Source: Streptosporangiaceae bacterium
GTDB lineage: Bacteria > Actinomycetota > Actinomycetes > Streptosporangiales > Streptosporangiaceae
Assembly: GCA_019245115.1 (NCBI GenBank)
Contig: JAFARZ010000283.1
Coordinates: 1-64,000, forward strand
DNA: 64,000 nucleotides
Direction: 5' to 3'
Shown: positions 36,961-46,543 of the stretch, piece after piece
Position numbering within the stretch: position 1 is the first letter of the stretch
Layout of the letters: each line of letters begins with the position of its first letter
Translations under genes and position numbers: made by a program
The notes under the pieces: model-generated
What the model saw: only the letters and a program-made list of their open reading frames with translations
The model's database searches: none
What the model was told of the DNA's origin: nothing

Positions 36961-36996
36961 CCCCACGGCCCCACCGCCCCGGCGACCCCGCCCACG

Positions 36997-37048
36997 AACA
37001 TCGTGGATCATATGGTCCGGAAACCCGGACTCTTTGATCCACGATGTT
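36997..37048. terminator. 52-bp double palindrome downstream of fbiB (copy 1)
   Basis: AACATCGTGGATCA (36997-37010) and TGATCCACGATGTT (37035-37048) are perfect complements; an inner GTCCGG/CCGGAC pair with loop AAAC sits between them. It lies between the convergent stops of fbiB and the AbiEi/DUF559 gene, so it could be a bidirectional terminator. A related palindrome lies on the other side of the latter gene. Confidence 0.8.
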
Positions 37049-37050
37049 GC

Positions 37051-38016
37051 TCAGCGAACCGGGCAGCCCGCGCCGCAAGGGCAAGGTTTGCCCGTCCAAC
37101 CGCGGCGACGCAGCACATCGGCGACCTGCTGAGCCGAGTGGCAACGATTCTCTGTGACGGCGACCCAGCCGTAGCGCAGGGTTCTAGCGTCCTCACTGGC
37201 GATGTTCGCGTTGTCGCGATCGGTATCTTTCCATCGGCCTTCGTCCGGGTGAGTCGCCGCGCCGTCCAATTCGACGCAGAGGCTGTACTCCTCGTACAGG
37301 TTGTCCAAGTAGATGGTGCGGGACCCCGCGCGACGCTTGGCCTGCCGCCGCGCGGCCGGAAGGCCGTGAGCGCGTTCGACGTCGCGCACGTAGCGGCGTT
37401 CCAGCGGGGAGTTGATGCCCTCTTCGGCGTCGGCAAGTGCCTCGGTAATCCAGGCGCGCCAGCGAATCCGCGATCGGCTGGCCATTGCTTCACGCAGAAG
37501 CATCGGCAAGGTTATGCGGCGACCGAGCGCGCGACACAGCCAGCCGTATGCGTCATCAAAGGTCACGGCCGCGGCCATCAGGTCCAGAACCGTGTCTTCA
37601 ACCGTCGTCCGCGGCAGTCGCCACGGAGCTTGCGGTTCGGCCACGACGATCCGGGATCGGTGAACGACCACGCCGGGGATGGGACGACGCTGAGCCGGAC
37701 GCCGACTTGCCGGGACGGTTATGTGGATCTGCCGGCTGGGCTTACCCGCGAAGCCGTGCAACTCGGCGGCGGTCTGGTGGCTCAGCACTGCACCCGGCCC
37801 CGCCCGCAAGATCGCTGTCCACAGATCTGCTTCGCGTGTTGACTTCCCGGTGAAAGTAGCGTAGGTGGCTCGGCCGGGCACCTGCCAGTCACCTGACCGG
37901 ACCCGTCGTTTCAAGGCACCAGGCTTCATACCTGCGGCGATGGCCTGCCTGCGAGAAATTATGCCCTGCTGGTAATAGGCCAAGGTATGCAGTTCTCGGG
38001 TAAGTGGTTTGGTCAC
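37051..38016 (-). CDS. AbiEi-type wHTH / DUF559 endonuclease-like protein
   Basis: Protein of about 321 residues. The N-terminal region (LTRELHTLAYYQQGIISRRQAIAAGMKPGALKRRVRSGDWQVPGRATYAT) resembles the winged helix of AbiEi-type antitoxins. The C-terminal region (ICVELDG-like CVELDGAATHPDEGRWKDTDRDN, then LRYGWVAVTENRCHSAQQVADVL) fits DUF559, a Vsr/restriction-endonuclease-like fold with acidic active-site residues. There is no separate AbiEii partner. It interrupts the fbiAB-fbiC arrangement and is bracketed by two related palindromes. GTG 38016 is my start; the ORF to 38127 reads through the palindrome. Confidence 0.78.
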   Translation of the reverse strand: MTKPLTRELHTLAYYQQGIISRRQAIAAGMKPGALKRRVRSGDWQVPGRATYATFTGKSTREADLWTAILRAGPGAVLSHQTAAELHGFAGKPSRQIHITVPASRRPAQRRPIPGVVVHRSRIVVAEPQAPWRLPRTTVEDTVLDLMAAAVTFDDAYGWLCRALGRRITLPMLLREAMASRSRIRWRAWITEALADAEEGINSPLERRYVRDVERAHGLPAARRQAKRRAGSRTIYLDNLYEEYSLCVELDGAATHPDEGRWKDTDRDNANIASEDARTLRYGWVAVTENRCHSAQQVADVLRRRGWTGKPCPCGAGCPVR

Positions 38017-38076
38017 ACATCCAACTTCGCGGGGCCATAGGCGCGTCGCCACCCAGGCTTGAAATCTGTGGAAAAC

Positions 38077-38126
38077 TGATCGTGGATCGTAGGGTCCGGA
38101 TTTCCGGACTAAATGATCCACGATCA
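38077..38126. terminator. 50-bp double palindrome downstream of fbiC (copy 2)
   Basis: TGATCGTGGATC (38077-38088) pairs with GATCCACGATCA (38115-38126), and inside lies GTCCGGATTTCCGGAC (38094-38109), itself palindromic. It shares the ATCGTGGATC / GTCCGG / CCGGAC / GATCCACGAT skeleton with 36997-37048. It sits 47 bases past the fbiC stop and upstream of the AbiEi/DUF559 gene. Confidence 0.8.
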
Positions 38127-38172
38127 CCAGAGATGCGGTTCCGCAACTAATGGGGCAGGAGGAACAGACCGA

Positions 38173-40782
38173 TTATGGGGTCAGGAGGGGAAGCGGGCGA
38201 CGGACGGCGGGGGTTACGCCGTCGCTGGCGGCGGCGGTGGTCTGGCGTTCGGGGGCGGGGTCGCCGTAGGTGGTGGTGCGCTGGCGGAGCGGGCGGCCGA
38301 GCGGGTCGGTGATGGCGCGCAGCTGGCTGATGGTCTTGTAGGAGCCGTGGCCGGCCCCGGCCATGCGGCTGATGGTCTCTTCCATCAGCGTTCCGCCCAG
38401 GTCGTTGACGCCGCCTTGGAGGACGTCGCGGCAGCCTTCGTCGCCCAGTTTGACCCAGGAACACTGGATCGAGTCGATCGCGCCGTGCAGTAGCAGGCGC
38501 GAGACCGCGTGCACGGCCCGGTTCTCGCGCCGGGTGGGGCCGGGGCGAGCCAGGCCGGCCAGGTAGATCGGGGCGTTCTCGTGGATGAACGGGAGCAGCA
38601 CGAACTCGGTGAAGCCGCCGGTGCGTTCCTGGATGGAGCGGATAACCCGCAGGTGACCGACCCAGTGCGCCGGGGTGTCGACGTGGCCGTACATCATCGT
38701 CGCCGAGGTCGGGATGCCGAGCTCGTGCGCGGTGGTGATGACCTCGATCCACACCGAGGCCGGCAGCTTCCCCTTGGTCAGGATCCAGCGGACGTCGTCG
38801 TCCAGGATCTCCGCGGCGGTGCCGGGCAGCGAGCCGACGCCCGCATCCTTCGCGCGGATCAGCCATTCCCTGATCGGCAGGCCGGTACGGGAGGCGCCGT
38901 TTACGACCTCCATCGGGGAGAACGCGTGCACGTGGAGATCAGGCTGACGCCGCTTGACTTCGGCAGCGATTTCGAAATATGCTGTGCCTGGTAGGTCGGG
39001 ATGGATACCGCCCTGCATGCAGACCTCGGTGGCGCCCGCGGCCCAAGCCTCGTCCGCACGGTCGCCGATCTGCTCCAGGGAGAGGGTGTAGGCGTCCGCA
39101 TCGGTGCGACGCTGGGCGAAGGCGCAGAACCGGCAGCCGGTGTAACAGACGTTCGTAAAGTTGATGTTCCGGGTGACGATGTAGGTCACTCCGTCGCCGC
39201 GTACCTCGCGTCGGAGCCCGTCGGCGATGCCAGCCAGGGCCTCCAGATCGACGCCGTCGGCGGACAGCAGGGCGATCGCCTGGTCGTCGGTGAGGGCGGC
39301 GGGGTCGCGCTCGGCCTGCCGGAGCGCCGCGGCGACCTCTCCGGACCGGGCGACCGACGGAAGGTGCGAGGGCGAGGGAGGAAGCACCACCGTACGTTCG
39401 GTCAATTCTTGCCAGTCGCCGTAGACCTCGGCGAAGTCGTCGCGGCGGTCATGCGTGCGGCCGGCGGTGTCGATGGTCACGTGCAGGTCGGTGCGGCCGG
39501 AGCCCTGCGGGCCGGAGGCGGCCCAGCCGCCGTCGGGTTCCTGCCAGGGCAGGCCGCGCGGGAGCGCCCCGTCCCGGGCCAGGCCGGTGGCGGGATCGGC
39601 GAGCGCCGCCACGTGCCGCGCCAGCCGAGGGTCCAGCCATGGCTCACGAAGGTAGGGAGGATAGATGGTCAGACGCTCACGCAGGGTGAAACCCGCCGCG
39701 GCGGTGCGGGCGGCCAGCTCGTCGATGGCAGGCCACGGACGTTCGGGGTTGACGTGGTCCGGGGTCAGCGGGGACACACCGCCCCAGTCGTCGATACCGG
39801 CCCGCAGGATCAGGTCATACTGCTCGCCGACCAGGTTCGGCGGAGCCTGGATACGCGCCTTGGACCCCATAACCAGCCTGGTTACGGCGATCGTGGCGGC
39901 CAGGTCGTTGAGTTCGGCGTCGGGGACGTCGCGCATCTTCGTGTCGGGCTTGGCCCGGAAATTCTGCACGATCACTTCCTGGATGCCGCTGTACCGGCGC
40001 GCGACCGCGCGGATCGCGAAGATCGACTCCGCGCGTTCGGCCGGTGTCTCACCGATTCCGATAAGGATCCCGGTGGTGAACGGGACGTTGCAGCGGCCGG
40101 CGTCCTCCAGCACGCGGAGACGGACGGCGGGATCCTTGTCGGGGCTACCGAAGTGCGGGCCGCCCTTCTCGGAGAACAGGCGGGAAGCGGTCGTCTCCAG
40201 CATCATTCCCATGGACGGGGCCACCGGCTTGAGGCGCTGGAAATCCTGCCAGCTCAGCACGCCGGGATTCAGGTGCGGCAGCAGGCCGGTCTCCTCCAGA
40301 ACCCGGATCGCCATCGCCCGGACGTAGGACAACGTGTCGTCGTAGCCGTGTGAGTCGAGCCAGTCCCGGGCCTGATGCCATCGGTCCTCTGGCTTGTCGC
40401 CGAGGGTGAACAGGGCTTCCTTGCAGCCGAGAGCGGCGCCCTGTCGCGCGATGGCCAGGACCTCGTCCGGCTCCAGGTACAGGTTGTGCAGGCGGTGCGG
40501 CACGGTGGCGAATGTGCAGTAGGCGCAGCGGTCGCGGCACAGGCGGGTGAGCGGGATGAATACCTTGCGCGAGTAGGTGATCACACCGGGGCGTCGCGCG
40601 GCTTCCAGGCCGGCATCGCGGACCCGGCTCGCGTAGCTCAGCAGCGTCGCGAGATCATCGCCGTGGGCGTGCAGCAGGGTGGTTGCCTCGTCGTGATCCA
40701 GCAGCTTGCCGTCGCGCGCTCTGGCCAGCGCGCGACGCATAGCAGCGGGAGTGACATCCGAGTCGCCGCGGGAACCGCTCAT
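38173..40782 (-). CDS. fbiC: Bifunctional FO synthase (CofG/CofH fusion)
   Basis: Two-domain radical SAM enzyme of 869 residues that makes FO, the deazaflavin of F420, from tyrosine and the flavin precursor 5-amino-6-ribitylaminouracil. The N-terminal CofG half has its Fe-S cysteines in [10 protein letters not shown] (Cys82, 86, 89); the CofH half has [10 protein letters not shown] near residue 545. Conserved partners such as [17 protein letters not shown] and [17 protein letters not shown] are present. Fusion is typical of actinobacteria, whereas archaea split it. Begins ATG 40782; the end is followed by a palindromic putative terminator. Confidence 0.97.
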   Translation of the reverse strand: MSGSRGDSDVTPAAMRRALARARDGKLLDHDEATTLLHAHGDDLATLLSYASRVRDAGLEAARRPGVITYSRKVFIPLTRLCRDRCAYCTFATVPHRLHNLYLEPDEVLAIARQGAALGCKEALFTLGDKPEDRWHQARDWLDSHGYDDTLSYVRAMAIRVLEETGLLPHLNPGVLSWQDFQRLKPVAPSMGMMLETTASRLFSEKGGPHFGSPDKDPAVRLRVLEDAGRCNVPFTTGILIGIGETPAERAESIFAIRAVARRYSGIQEVIVQNFRAKPDTKMRDVPDAELNDLAATIAVTRLVMGSKARIQAPPNLVGEQYDLILRAGIDDWGGVSPLTPDHVNPERPWPAIDELAARTAAAGFTLRERLTIYPPYLREPWLDPRLARHVAALADPATGLARDGALPRGLPWQEPDGGWAASGPQGSGRTDLHVTIDTAGRTHDRRDDFAEVYGDWQELTERTVVLPPSPSHLPSVARSGEVAAALRQAERDPAALTDDQAIALLSADGVDLEALAGIADGLRREVRGDGVTYIVTRNINFTNVCYTGCRFCAFAQRRTDADAYTLSLEQIGDRADEAWAAGATEVCMQGGIHPDLPGTAYFEIAAEVKRRQPDLHVHAFSPMEVVNGASRTGLPIREWLIRAKDAGVGSLPGTAAEILDDDVRWILTKGKLPASVWIEVITTAHELGIPTSATMMYGHVDTPAHWVGHLRVIRSIQERTGGFTEFVLLPFIHENAPIYLAGLARPGPTRRENRAVHAVSRLLLHGAIDSIQCSWVKLGDEGCRDVLQGGVNDLGGTLMEETISRMAGAGHGSYKTISQLRAITDPLGRPLRQRTTTYGDPAPERQTTAAASDGVTPAVRRPLPLLTP

Positions 40783-40839
40783 CCTTGCACTTTACGTGCC
40801 AATGCTCACCCGCTCCCGCCCGGGCACCTGGTCCCGCGA

Positions 40840-41874
40840 TCAGAACGTGCGATAGTCGCGGACGGAGTTCCGTGGGCCGCGCCGAGGCGGGGGGCTGCCG
40901 CCCAGTTCGATCAGGCGCTGGACCCGGTAGCGCTGGCCCTGGTACGGAGCGAGGAGCGTGAGCATGCCGACGTCGTCGGTGCCTCGTTCACCGGCCAGCG
41001 TCCACCCGACCGCCTTGGGCAGATGGTAATCACCGACCGAGACCGCGTCGGGGTCACCACAGGCGCGCTGGCGCACCTCAGCGGATGTCCACGGGCCGAT
41101 GCCGGGGAGCGAGCGGAGAACAGAATCGGCTTCGGCGTGGCTGAGGGTGGCGATCTCTTCCAGGCGGCTCGCCACCCGCGCCGCGTTCATGATGGTCTGA
41201 GCGCGGATACCCTCGACACCGGCCCGGTGCCAGTCCCACGACGGGATGCGGATCCAGACAGCGGGCGGAGGGAAGACCCGCATGCCTTCGGGAGCGGGCC
41301 CGGGCGCGGGCGTGCCGAACTTGTACAACAGGGAGCGCCACGCTCGCCAGGCCTCTTTGCCGACGACCTTCTGTTCCAGCACGGCGGGGACCAGTGACTC
41401 GAAGACGCGACGGGTCTGGCCGATGCGCAGGCTCGCGTAGCGGCGGGCGATGTCGCGCAGCAGCGCCGCGCCCGGGCCCGAACCATGCGGCAGTACGCCC
41501 TCGTCATACGCACCGAGCTGGGCGGGGAGCACATCGAGCAGCCAGCGGGCACCCGGGCCCCAGGCCTGCGCGAAGACCACCGTACCGCCGCCCGTACCGA
41601 CGCCGCCGTCGCCCCGGCCGCCGTCAGCGCCATCACCTTCGCCGCCGTCCCCGCCACCGTCAACGCCGCCCTCGACGACGCCAGCTCCTGGGCCGGCAGA
41701 ACGGGTGATGACGCGGATCGTCGCCGGCCCTTCGGGAGTGAGCGTCGTGCGCCACAGCGCCCCGCGGCGGTCGAGACGGAACGTCGGATCGCCGCCGCCA
41801 CGCCGGTGGACCGACATGCTCAGCAGGACGTTGACCGTGAACGGCGCCTGCCAGTCAAGCGCCAGTTCGGCCAC
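40840..41874 (-). CDS. AlkA-like 3-methyladenine DNA glycosylase family
   Basis: DNA repair glycosylase of about 344 residues. The helix-hairpin-helix and catalytic region read VLRSLPGIGPWTSAEVRQRACGDPDAVSVGDYHLPKAVGW, with the HhH-GPD catalytic Asp in VGDYHL. Upstream, VPAVLEQKVVGKEAWRAWRSL fits the family. A Gly/Asp-rich insert of about 40 residues interrupts the N-terminal domain and looks like a repeat expansion. GTG 41874 follows the previous gene's stop by 10 bases; the track start at 41952 lies inside that gene. Likely removes alkylated bases. Confidence 0.9.
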   Translation of the reverse strand: MAELALDWQAPFTVNVLLSMSVHRRGGGDPTFRLDRRGALWRTTLTPEGPATIRVITRSAGPGAGVVEGGVDGGGDGGEGDGADGGRGDGGVGTGGGTVVFAQAWGPGARWLLDVLPAQLGAYDEGVLPHGSGPGAALLRDIARRYASLRIGQTRRVFESLVPAVLEQKVVGKEAWRAWRSLLYKFGTPAPGPAPEGMRVFPPPAVWIRIPSWDWHRAGVEGIRAQTIMNAARVASRLEEIATLSHAEADSVLRSLPGIGPWTSAEVRQRACGDPDAVSVGDYHLPKAVGWTLAGERGTDDVGMLTLLAPYQGQRYRVQRLIELGGSPPPRRGPRNSVRDYRTF

Positions 41875-41884
41875 GGCAAAGTCT

Positions 41885-43015
41885 TCAGACGTCGGAGGAG
41901 AACCGGACCGAAGTCGGCTCGAGGCGGGTGCCGGGCCAGATCCGCACGCCACGGGTCAGTTCGTTGCCGGCGCCGATGACCGCATCGTCCCCGATCACCG
42001 CGTCGTCCACCACCGCGCCCGCGGACACGACCGCGCCCCGCCCGAGGATGGAATCCCTGACGACCGCGCCCTCACCGACCCGGGCGCCGTCGAACAGGAC
42101 GCTGCCCGCCACGGTGGCGCCCGCGGCGATGAAGCCGCCCGCCCCCACCGTGGTGCCGCCGGTGACCGACGCGTCCTGGGCCACGACTGCGTCACCCAGG
42201 ACCAGCCGCTCGCTGGGGCCAGGCTGGCCGGGCACCGCCGGGGCCGGCAGCCGTCCGAGCACGAGGTCGCACGATCCGCGCACGAACGCCTGGGGAGTCC
42301 CCACATCCAGCCAGTACGCGGACTCGTGATACCCCATCACGATCTCGCCCGCCGCGATCAGCCCGGGGAACGTCTCCCGCTCCACTGACACGCGCCGCCC
42401 GGCCGGGATCGAGTCGATCACGTCGCGACGGAAGACATAGCAACCGGCATTAATCCGATTTGTCACAGGATTTGGCGTTTTTTCCAGAAAAGCCGTTACA
42501 CGCCCGGCCGCATCGGTCGGCACGCAGCCGAACCGCGACGGATCCGCCACCTCCACCAGATGCAACGTCACCGCGGCGTCCGACTTCACGTGGAGGTCAA
42601 GTTGCGCGCAGAGATCGTGCCCGGAGAGGATGTCGCAGTTCATCACCACGACCGGGTCCGCCGCGCCGGAACCGCGCAGCGACCGGGCCGCGTTCCTGAT
42701 CCCGCCGCCCGTGTCCAGCGGCTCATCCTCGGTGACGTAGGACATGGTCAGTCCGAACGCGGACCCGTCGCCGAACACTTCGCTGAACATCGAAGCCTTG
42801 TAGCACGTCGCCAGCACCACGTGCGTGACACCGCTCGCGGCCGCCCGGGCCAGCAGGTGCGACAGGAACGGCACGCCGGCGGTGGGCAGCAGCGGCTTCG
42901 GCGCGGACAACGTCAGCGGCCGCAGCCGGGTCCCCTGACCGCCGACGAGCACGATGGCCTCGAGTGGCTCGCGACCAGCGGAACGTTCAGCACGACCAGC
43001 TGTAGCAGAAGGCAT
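41885..43015 (-). CDS. Mannose-1-phosphate guanylyltransferase-like NDP-sugar synthase
   Basis: Nucleotidyltransferase of 376 residues. The catalytic signature VLVGGQGTRLRPLTLSAPKPLLP (about 22-44), the metal Asp in VVVMNCDIL and the YWLDVGTPQAF segment define the N-terminal domain. The C-terminal part is a left-handed beta-helix of hexapeptide repeats (VVAQDASVTGG, AVVSAGAVVDDAVIG). It would form GDP-mannose from the ManB product, feeding the GT4 gene upstream. GDP specificity is inferred from context; other NDP-sugars cannot be excluded. Confidence 0.9.
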   Translation of the reverse strand: MPSATAGRAERSAGREPLEAIVLVGGQGTRLRPLTLSAPKPLLPTAGVPFLSHLLARAAASGVTHVVLATCYKASMFSEVFGDGSAFGLTMSYVTEDEPLDTGGGIRNAARSLRGSGAADPVVVMNCDILSGHDLCAQLDLHVKSDAAVTLHLVEVADPSRFGCVPTDAAGRVTAFLEKTPNPVTNRINAGCYVFRRDVIDSIPAGRRVSVERETFPGLIAAGEIVMGYHESAYWLDVGTPQAFVRGSCDLVLGRLPAPAVPGQPGPSERLVLGDAVVAQDASVTGGTTVGAGGFIAAGATVAGSVLFDGARVGEGAVVRDSILGRGAVVSAGAVVDDAVIGDDAVIGAGNELTRGVRIWPGTRLEPTSVRFSSDV

Positions 43016-43024
43016 GCCGTTACG

Positions 43025-44176
43025 TTACACCGCGCTGATATCCGCGGCGTGCTGTTCCGCGGCACGCCGGTAGCAGGCGAGATGCGCCTCCGCCGACGCC
43101 GCCCAGGTGAACTCCTGGGCCCGGTCGTGGCCGGCCACGGCCAGGGCGTCGCGCCGCGAGGGGTCGTCGAGCAGCGCGCGCAGCGCGTCCCGGACGCTGT
43201 CGGAGTCCTGCTCGGTGTACGCGACCGCTTCGCCGCCGACTTCGGGCAGCGACGTGCAATGTGTGGTCAGCACGGGCGCGCCGCACGCCATCGCCTCGAG
43301 GACCGGCAGCCCGAATCCCTCACCGCGGGACGGGAACGCCACCACGAGCGCCCCGCCGAGGAAGCCCGGCAGATCAGAGAAGCGCAGGTAACCCGGCCGG
43401 ATCAGGCGCAGGTGCGGCGGCAGCGCGGCCACCGCCGCGTCCACCTCCTCGCTCCAGCCGCCCCCGCCGCCGAGCACCAGGGCCGGCGGATCGTCGATGT
43501 CCTCTACCGCGTCGGCCCAGCCCTTGATCAACGCGGCGATGTTCTTGCGCGGCTCCAGTGAGCCGAGGAACGCGATGTACGGCTTGCCGTGCAACCCGAG
43601 CCGATCCGACACGGCGGAGACCTGCCGCTGGTCGGGCCGGTGGAAGAGCCGGTGGTCGACGCCGTGGTAAGCCACGTCGATCCTGGTCGGGTCCGCTTGC
43701 AGCACCCGGACCAGTTCGTCCCGCGTCGCCTTGGACGGCACGATCAGCCGGGCCGCCCGGCGCGCGGCAGTCCGGATGGCCGACTTGAAGAACATGGCGC
43801 TGACCTGGCTGTACAGCTCAGGCTCTGTGAAGTAGGTCACGTCGTGTACGGTTACCACGGTCGGTCGGCCAGGCCGCAGCGGCATCGAGTAGAACGGCAC
43901 GTGGATCACGTCGGCATTGACCTGCTGCGCCACCACCGGCAGTCCGCTCTGCTCCCAGGCCAGCCGAGCCGACCGGTGCGAGATCGCCGTCGGGCCGGTG
44001 ACGACGCGCGCGCCCGGGGCCAGCCGCCCGTAACGTTCCTCGTCTGCACGCTGACAGACCACGGCCAGGTCCGCGCCCGCCGTGTCAAGCGCGCCTATCA
44101 GCCCGTCGACGTACCGACCGAGCGCCCCTCGGTCGGCTGGCACGTCGGTCGCATCGATAAGTACGCGAGGTGCCAC
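43025..44176 (-). CDS. GT4 family glycosyltransferase
   Basis: Glycosyltransferase of 383 residues with the GT-B fold. The C-terminal nucleotide-sugar site has AFLGSLEPRKNIAALI, then PSRGEGFGLPVLEAMACGAPVLTT with the EX7E-type pair. N-terminal VIHVPFYSMPLR and TVHDVTYFTEPEL are typical of mannosyl-type GT4 enzymes acting on envelope glycolipids or polysaccharide. Next to the GDP-mannose pyrophosphorylase, with 9 bases between, suggesting one operon. Acceptor unknown. GTG start at 44176. Confidence 0.9.
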   Translation of the reverse strand: MAPRVLIDATDVPADRGALGRYVDGLIGALDTAGADLAVVCQRADEERYGRLAPGARVVTGPTAISHRSARLAWEQSGLPVVAQQVNADVIHVPFYSMPLRPGRPTVVTVHDVTYFTEPELYSQVSAMFFKSAIRTAARRAARLIVPSKATRDELVRVLQADPTRIDVAYHGVDHRLFHRPDQRQVSAVSDRLGLHGKPYIAFLGSLEPRKNIAALIKGWADAVEDIDDPPALVLGGGGGWSEEVDAAVAALPPHLRLIRPGYLRFSDLPGFLGGALVVAFPSRGEGFGLPVLEAMACGAPVLTTHCTSLPEVGGEAVAYTEQDSDSVRDALRALLDDPSRRDALAVAGHDRAQEFTWAASAEAHLACYRRAAEQHAADISAV

Positions 44177-44277
44177 GACCGCACTTGCTCCCTTCCTGGG
44201 CCACCCGGGAGGTCCGGCAGCGCCGGGTACGCGCCGCCTGCGTGGGATGTCCCGTCAACTATGCAGCCTACGCCCTG

Positions 44278-45078
44278 TCAAAGGCGGCGGACGAACACTT
44301 GGTCCCGCGATAACGGCGCGTTAACCTCCTCGCGTCGAGCATGCACGAGCACGATCGCGCCGCTATCGGAGCCGCCGTTGGCCACACCACCCGCCGCCAG
44401 GTCCGCGACGGCGACGAGCGGAAGGACCGGCGCGGCCGCGTTGAACCCGAACTTCCCGCCGTAGGCGGACAGGCTCAGGTACAGCCGCTGCGCCCAGCGG
44501 GTCCGGAACTGATACGCATACGTGATCACGGCGAGACCGCGTTCACCGAGCAGCGCGGCCAGCTGATCATGTGAATACGTCCGCCGCACCTGGTACCGCT
44601 CGCAATGCGCGGCGTACAACCGGGGCCAGCGGCTGGCCAGCGTCAACGCGTCGGCGGACATCACCAGTTCGCCACCTGGCCGCAGCACTCGCGCCATCTC
44701 GTCCAGCGCCCGGGCGCCGTCCTCGAAATGCTCGATCGCGCAGATCGACATCACGCGGTCGAAGCTGGCGTCCGGGAACGGCAGCCGCAGCGCGTCGCCG
44801 CGGACGAGCCCCGGCGCCACGCTCAGCGCGCCGCCGCGCAGCAGCTTGGCCTGGGAGATGTCCAGCGCCACCGCCCGCGCGCCACGGCGCCGCGCCCGGG
44901 CCGCCCAGTAACCGTCGCCACCCGCCACGTCGAGTACCCGCAGTCCGCGCAGGTCGCCGCGGCCGAAGGCCCCGGCCGATTCAGCACCGCCAAGCCACCG
45001 CAGCAGCGTCCGCGCCTCCCGGTACCGGCAGACATGCACCTCATGGCCGGCGAAGGCAACCGCATCCGCAACTTTCAT
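44278..45078 (-). CDS. Class I SAM-dependent methyltransferase
   Basis: Methyltransferase of about 266 residues. SAM-binding motif I is VLDVAGGDGYWAARA (about 51-65), an acidic residue in ALDISQ follows, and the motif-4 region is FDRVMSICAIEHFEDGARALDEMARVLRPGGELVMS, as in UbiE/methyltransf-11 families. Between the GT4 and DUF2342 genes, so it may methylate a glycolipid or sugar, which is inference only. Start at ATG 45078; the TTG at 45087 is possible. Confidence 0.9.
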   Translation of the reverse strand: MKVADAVAFAGHEVHVCRYREARTLLRWLGGAESAGAFGRGDLRGLRVLDVAGGDGYWAARARRRGARAVALDISQAKLLRGGALSVAPGLVRGDALRLPFPDASFDRVMSICAIEHFEDGARALDEMARVLRPGGELVMSADALTLASRWPRLYAAHCERYQVRRTYSHDQLAALLGERGLAVITYAYQFRTRWAQRLYLSLSAYGGKFGFNAAAPVLPLVAVADLAAGGVANGGSDSGAIVLVHARREEVNAPLSRDQVFVRRL

Positions 45079-45119
45079 AACACCCAATTAAAACGAACGG
45101 GCTGTGGTGCCTGCCCCGG

Positions 45120-46514
45120 TCAGGCGGTCTCGTCGCCGTCGCCGTCGTCCTGGAAGTCGGAGATGTCGAGGTCGGGCCCGGCCGGATTGACGAAGCTTTC
45201 AGGATCCTCCAGGTCGTCGGCCACCGGCAGCAGGTCCGGGTGAGCCCACAGCGCATCCCGGCCACCGATGCCGCGGGCCTGCGTCAGTCCGTGCCAGATC
45301 GTCGCCGCCTCGCGCAGCCGGCGCGGGCGCAGCTCCAGGCCGACCAGCGTGGCGAAGGTCCGCTCGGCCGGACCACCGGTGGCGCGACGCCGCCGGAAGG
45401 CCTCGGCCAGCGCGTCGGCATGGGTCAGCCGGTCCTTCGCCGCGGCGGCGACGACCGTGGACACCCACCCTTCGACCAGCGCCAGGAGCGTCTCGAGCCG
45501 GCTGAGCGCCGCCTTCTGCGCGGGGGTGTCCTCGGGCCGGAACAGCCCCTCGCCCTGCAGCGCCTGCTGAAGCGCTTCCGGGTTGCCCAGGATCTCGGGG
45601 TTGGTCAGGTCGACGTCCGGCATCGCTTCCTGGAGTTTGGCCATGTCCATCGTGATGCCGCTGGCGTATTGCTCCACCGCGCCGAGCAGGCGCGCACGCA
45701 GCCAGGGCACGTGCGCGAACAGCCGCTGGTGAGCGGCTTCCCGCAGCGCGACGTACAGCCGGACCTCGCCCGCGTCGACCGACAGTCCCTGCCCGAACGC
45801 GGCCACGCCCGCCGGGAGGAGAGCGGCGGTGCCCTCCGGACCGAGCGGCAGTCCGATGTCGGCGGAGCCGATGACCTCACGGGCCAGCTCGCCGACCGCG
45901 GTGCCGGTCTGGCTGCCGATCATGGCCCCGCCGATCTGCCGGAACATCGCGGTCAGCCCGCCCAGACCTCCCATGCCGCCGGGACCCCCGCCCAGGGCAC
46001 CCAGCATGGACTTCATCTCCTCGGGCACGTCGTCGCCGAGCTGGGCGGGATCCGTGGGGATCATGCTGCTCATCGCCTCGACGCCCTTGGCCGCGATCGG
46101 ATCGCACAGTTTGGCCCAGACCGGGAACGTCGCCTCCAGCCACTCCGACCGGCTCCAGGCTTCGATCTTGTGGACGCCGGAAGGGAACTCGACCGCTTCA
46201 TCCAGCCACAGGTCGGCGAGCCGGACCGCCTCGGTGACATCCCGCCGCTGCGCGTCGAGCACGGACGGATCGCCAGCCGCCGAGATCACGTGCCGGGCCA
46301 CGTTCTTGGCCAGGTCCCAGTTGACCGGGCCGCCGGTCCAGGACAGCATGTCCGCGACCTGGCGCAGTGCGTCCGCGAACTGCTGCGGTCCGCCCAGCGG
46401 ATTTCCGGCGGCGTCACCGAGGCCGCCGGTGGGCACGCCGCCCTGACCGCCGGACCCGGAGCCCTCGTCGTCCGGCTTGTCGGGCAGACTGAAGCCGAAC
46501 GGCCGGTTAGCCAT
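45120..46514 (-). CDS. Zinc-dependent metalloprotease family (DUF2342, F420-associated)
   Basis: Protein of about 464 residues. A Gly/Pro-rich start (about 15-45) is followed by the DUF2342 domain with the putative zinc segment YVALREAAHQRLFAHVPWL, then EGWVSTVVAAAAKDRL and the motif WHGLTQARGIGGRDALWAHPDLLP. The family is annotated as coenzyme F420 biosynthesis-associated; its actual substrate is unknown. It has a Gly/Met-rich central linker. Divergent from the epimerase gene by under 40 bases. Confidence 0.9.
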   Translation of the reverse strand: MANRPFGFSLPDKPDDEGSGSGGQGGVPTGGLGDAAGNPLGGPQQFADALRQVADMLSWTGGPVNWDLAKNVARHVISAAGDPSVLDAQRRDVTEAVRLADLWLDEAVEFPSGVHKIEAWSRSEWLEATFPVWAKLCDPIAAKGVEAMSSMIPTDPAQLGDDVPEEMKSMLGALGGGPGGMGGLGGLTAMFRQIGGAMIGSQTGTAVGELAREVIGSADIGLPLGPEGTAALLPAGVAAFGQGLSVDAGEVRLYVALREAAHQRLFAHVPWLRARLLGAVEQYASGITMDMAKLQEAMPDVDLTNPEILGNPEALQQALQGEGLFRPEDTPAQKAALSRLETLLALVEGWVSTVVAAAAKDRLTHADALAEAFRRRRATGGPAERTFATLVGLELRPRRLREAATIWHGLTQARGIGGRDALWAHPDLLPVADDLEDPESFVNPAGPDLDISDFQDDGDGDETA

Positions 46515-46543
46515 CACGGCCTCTGCGGCAGGATAGAAGGGTC

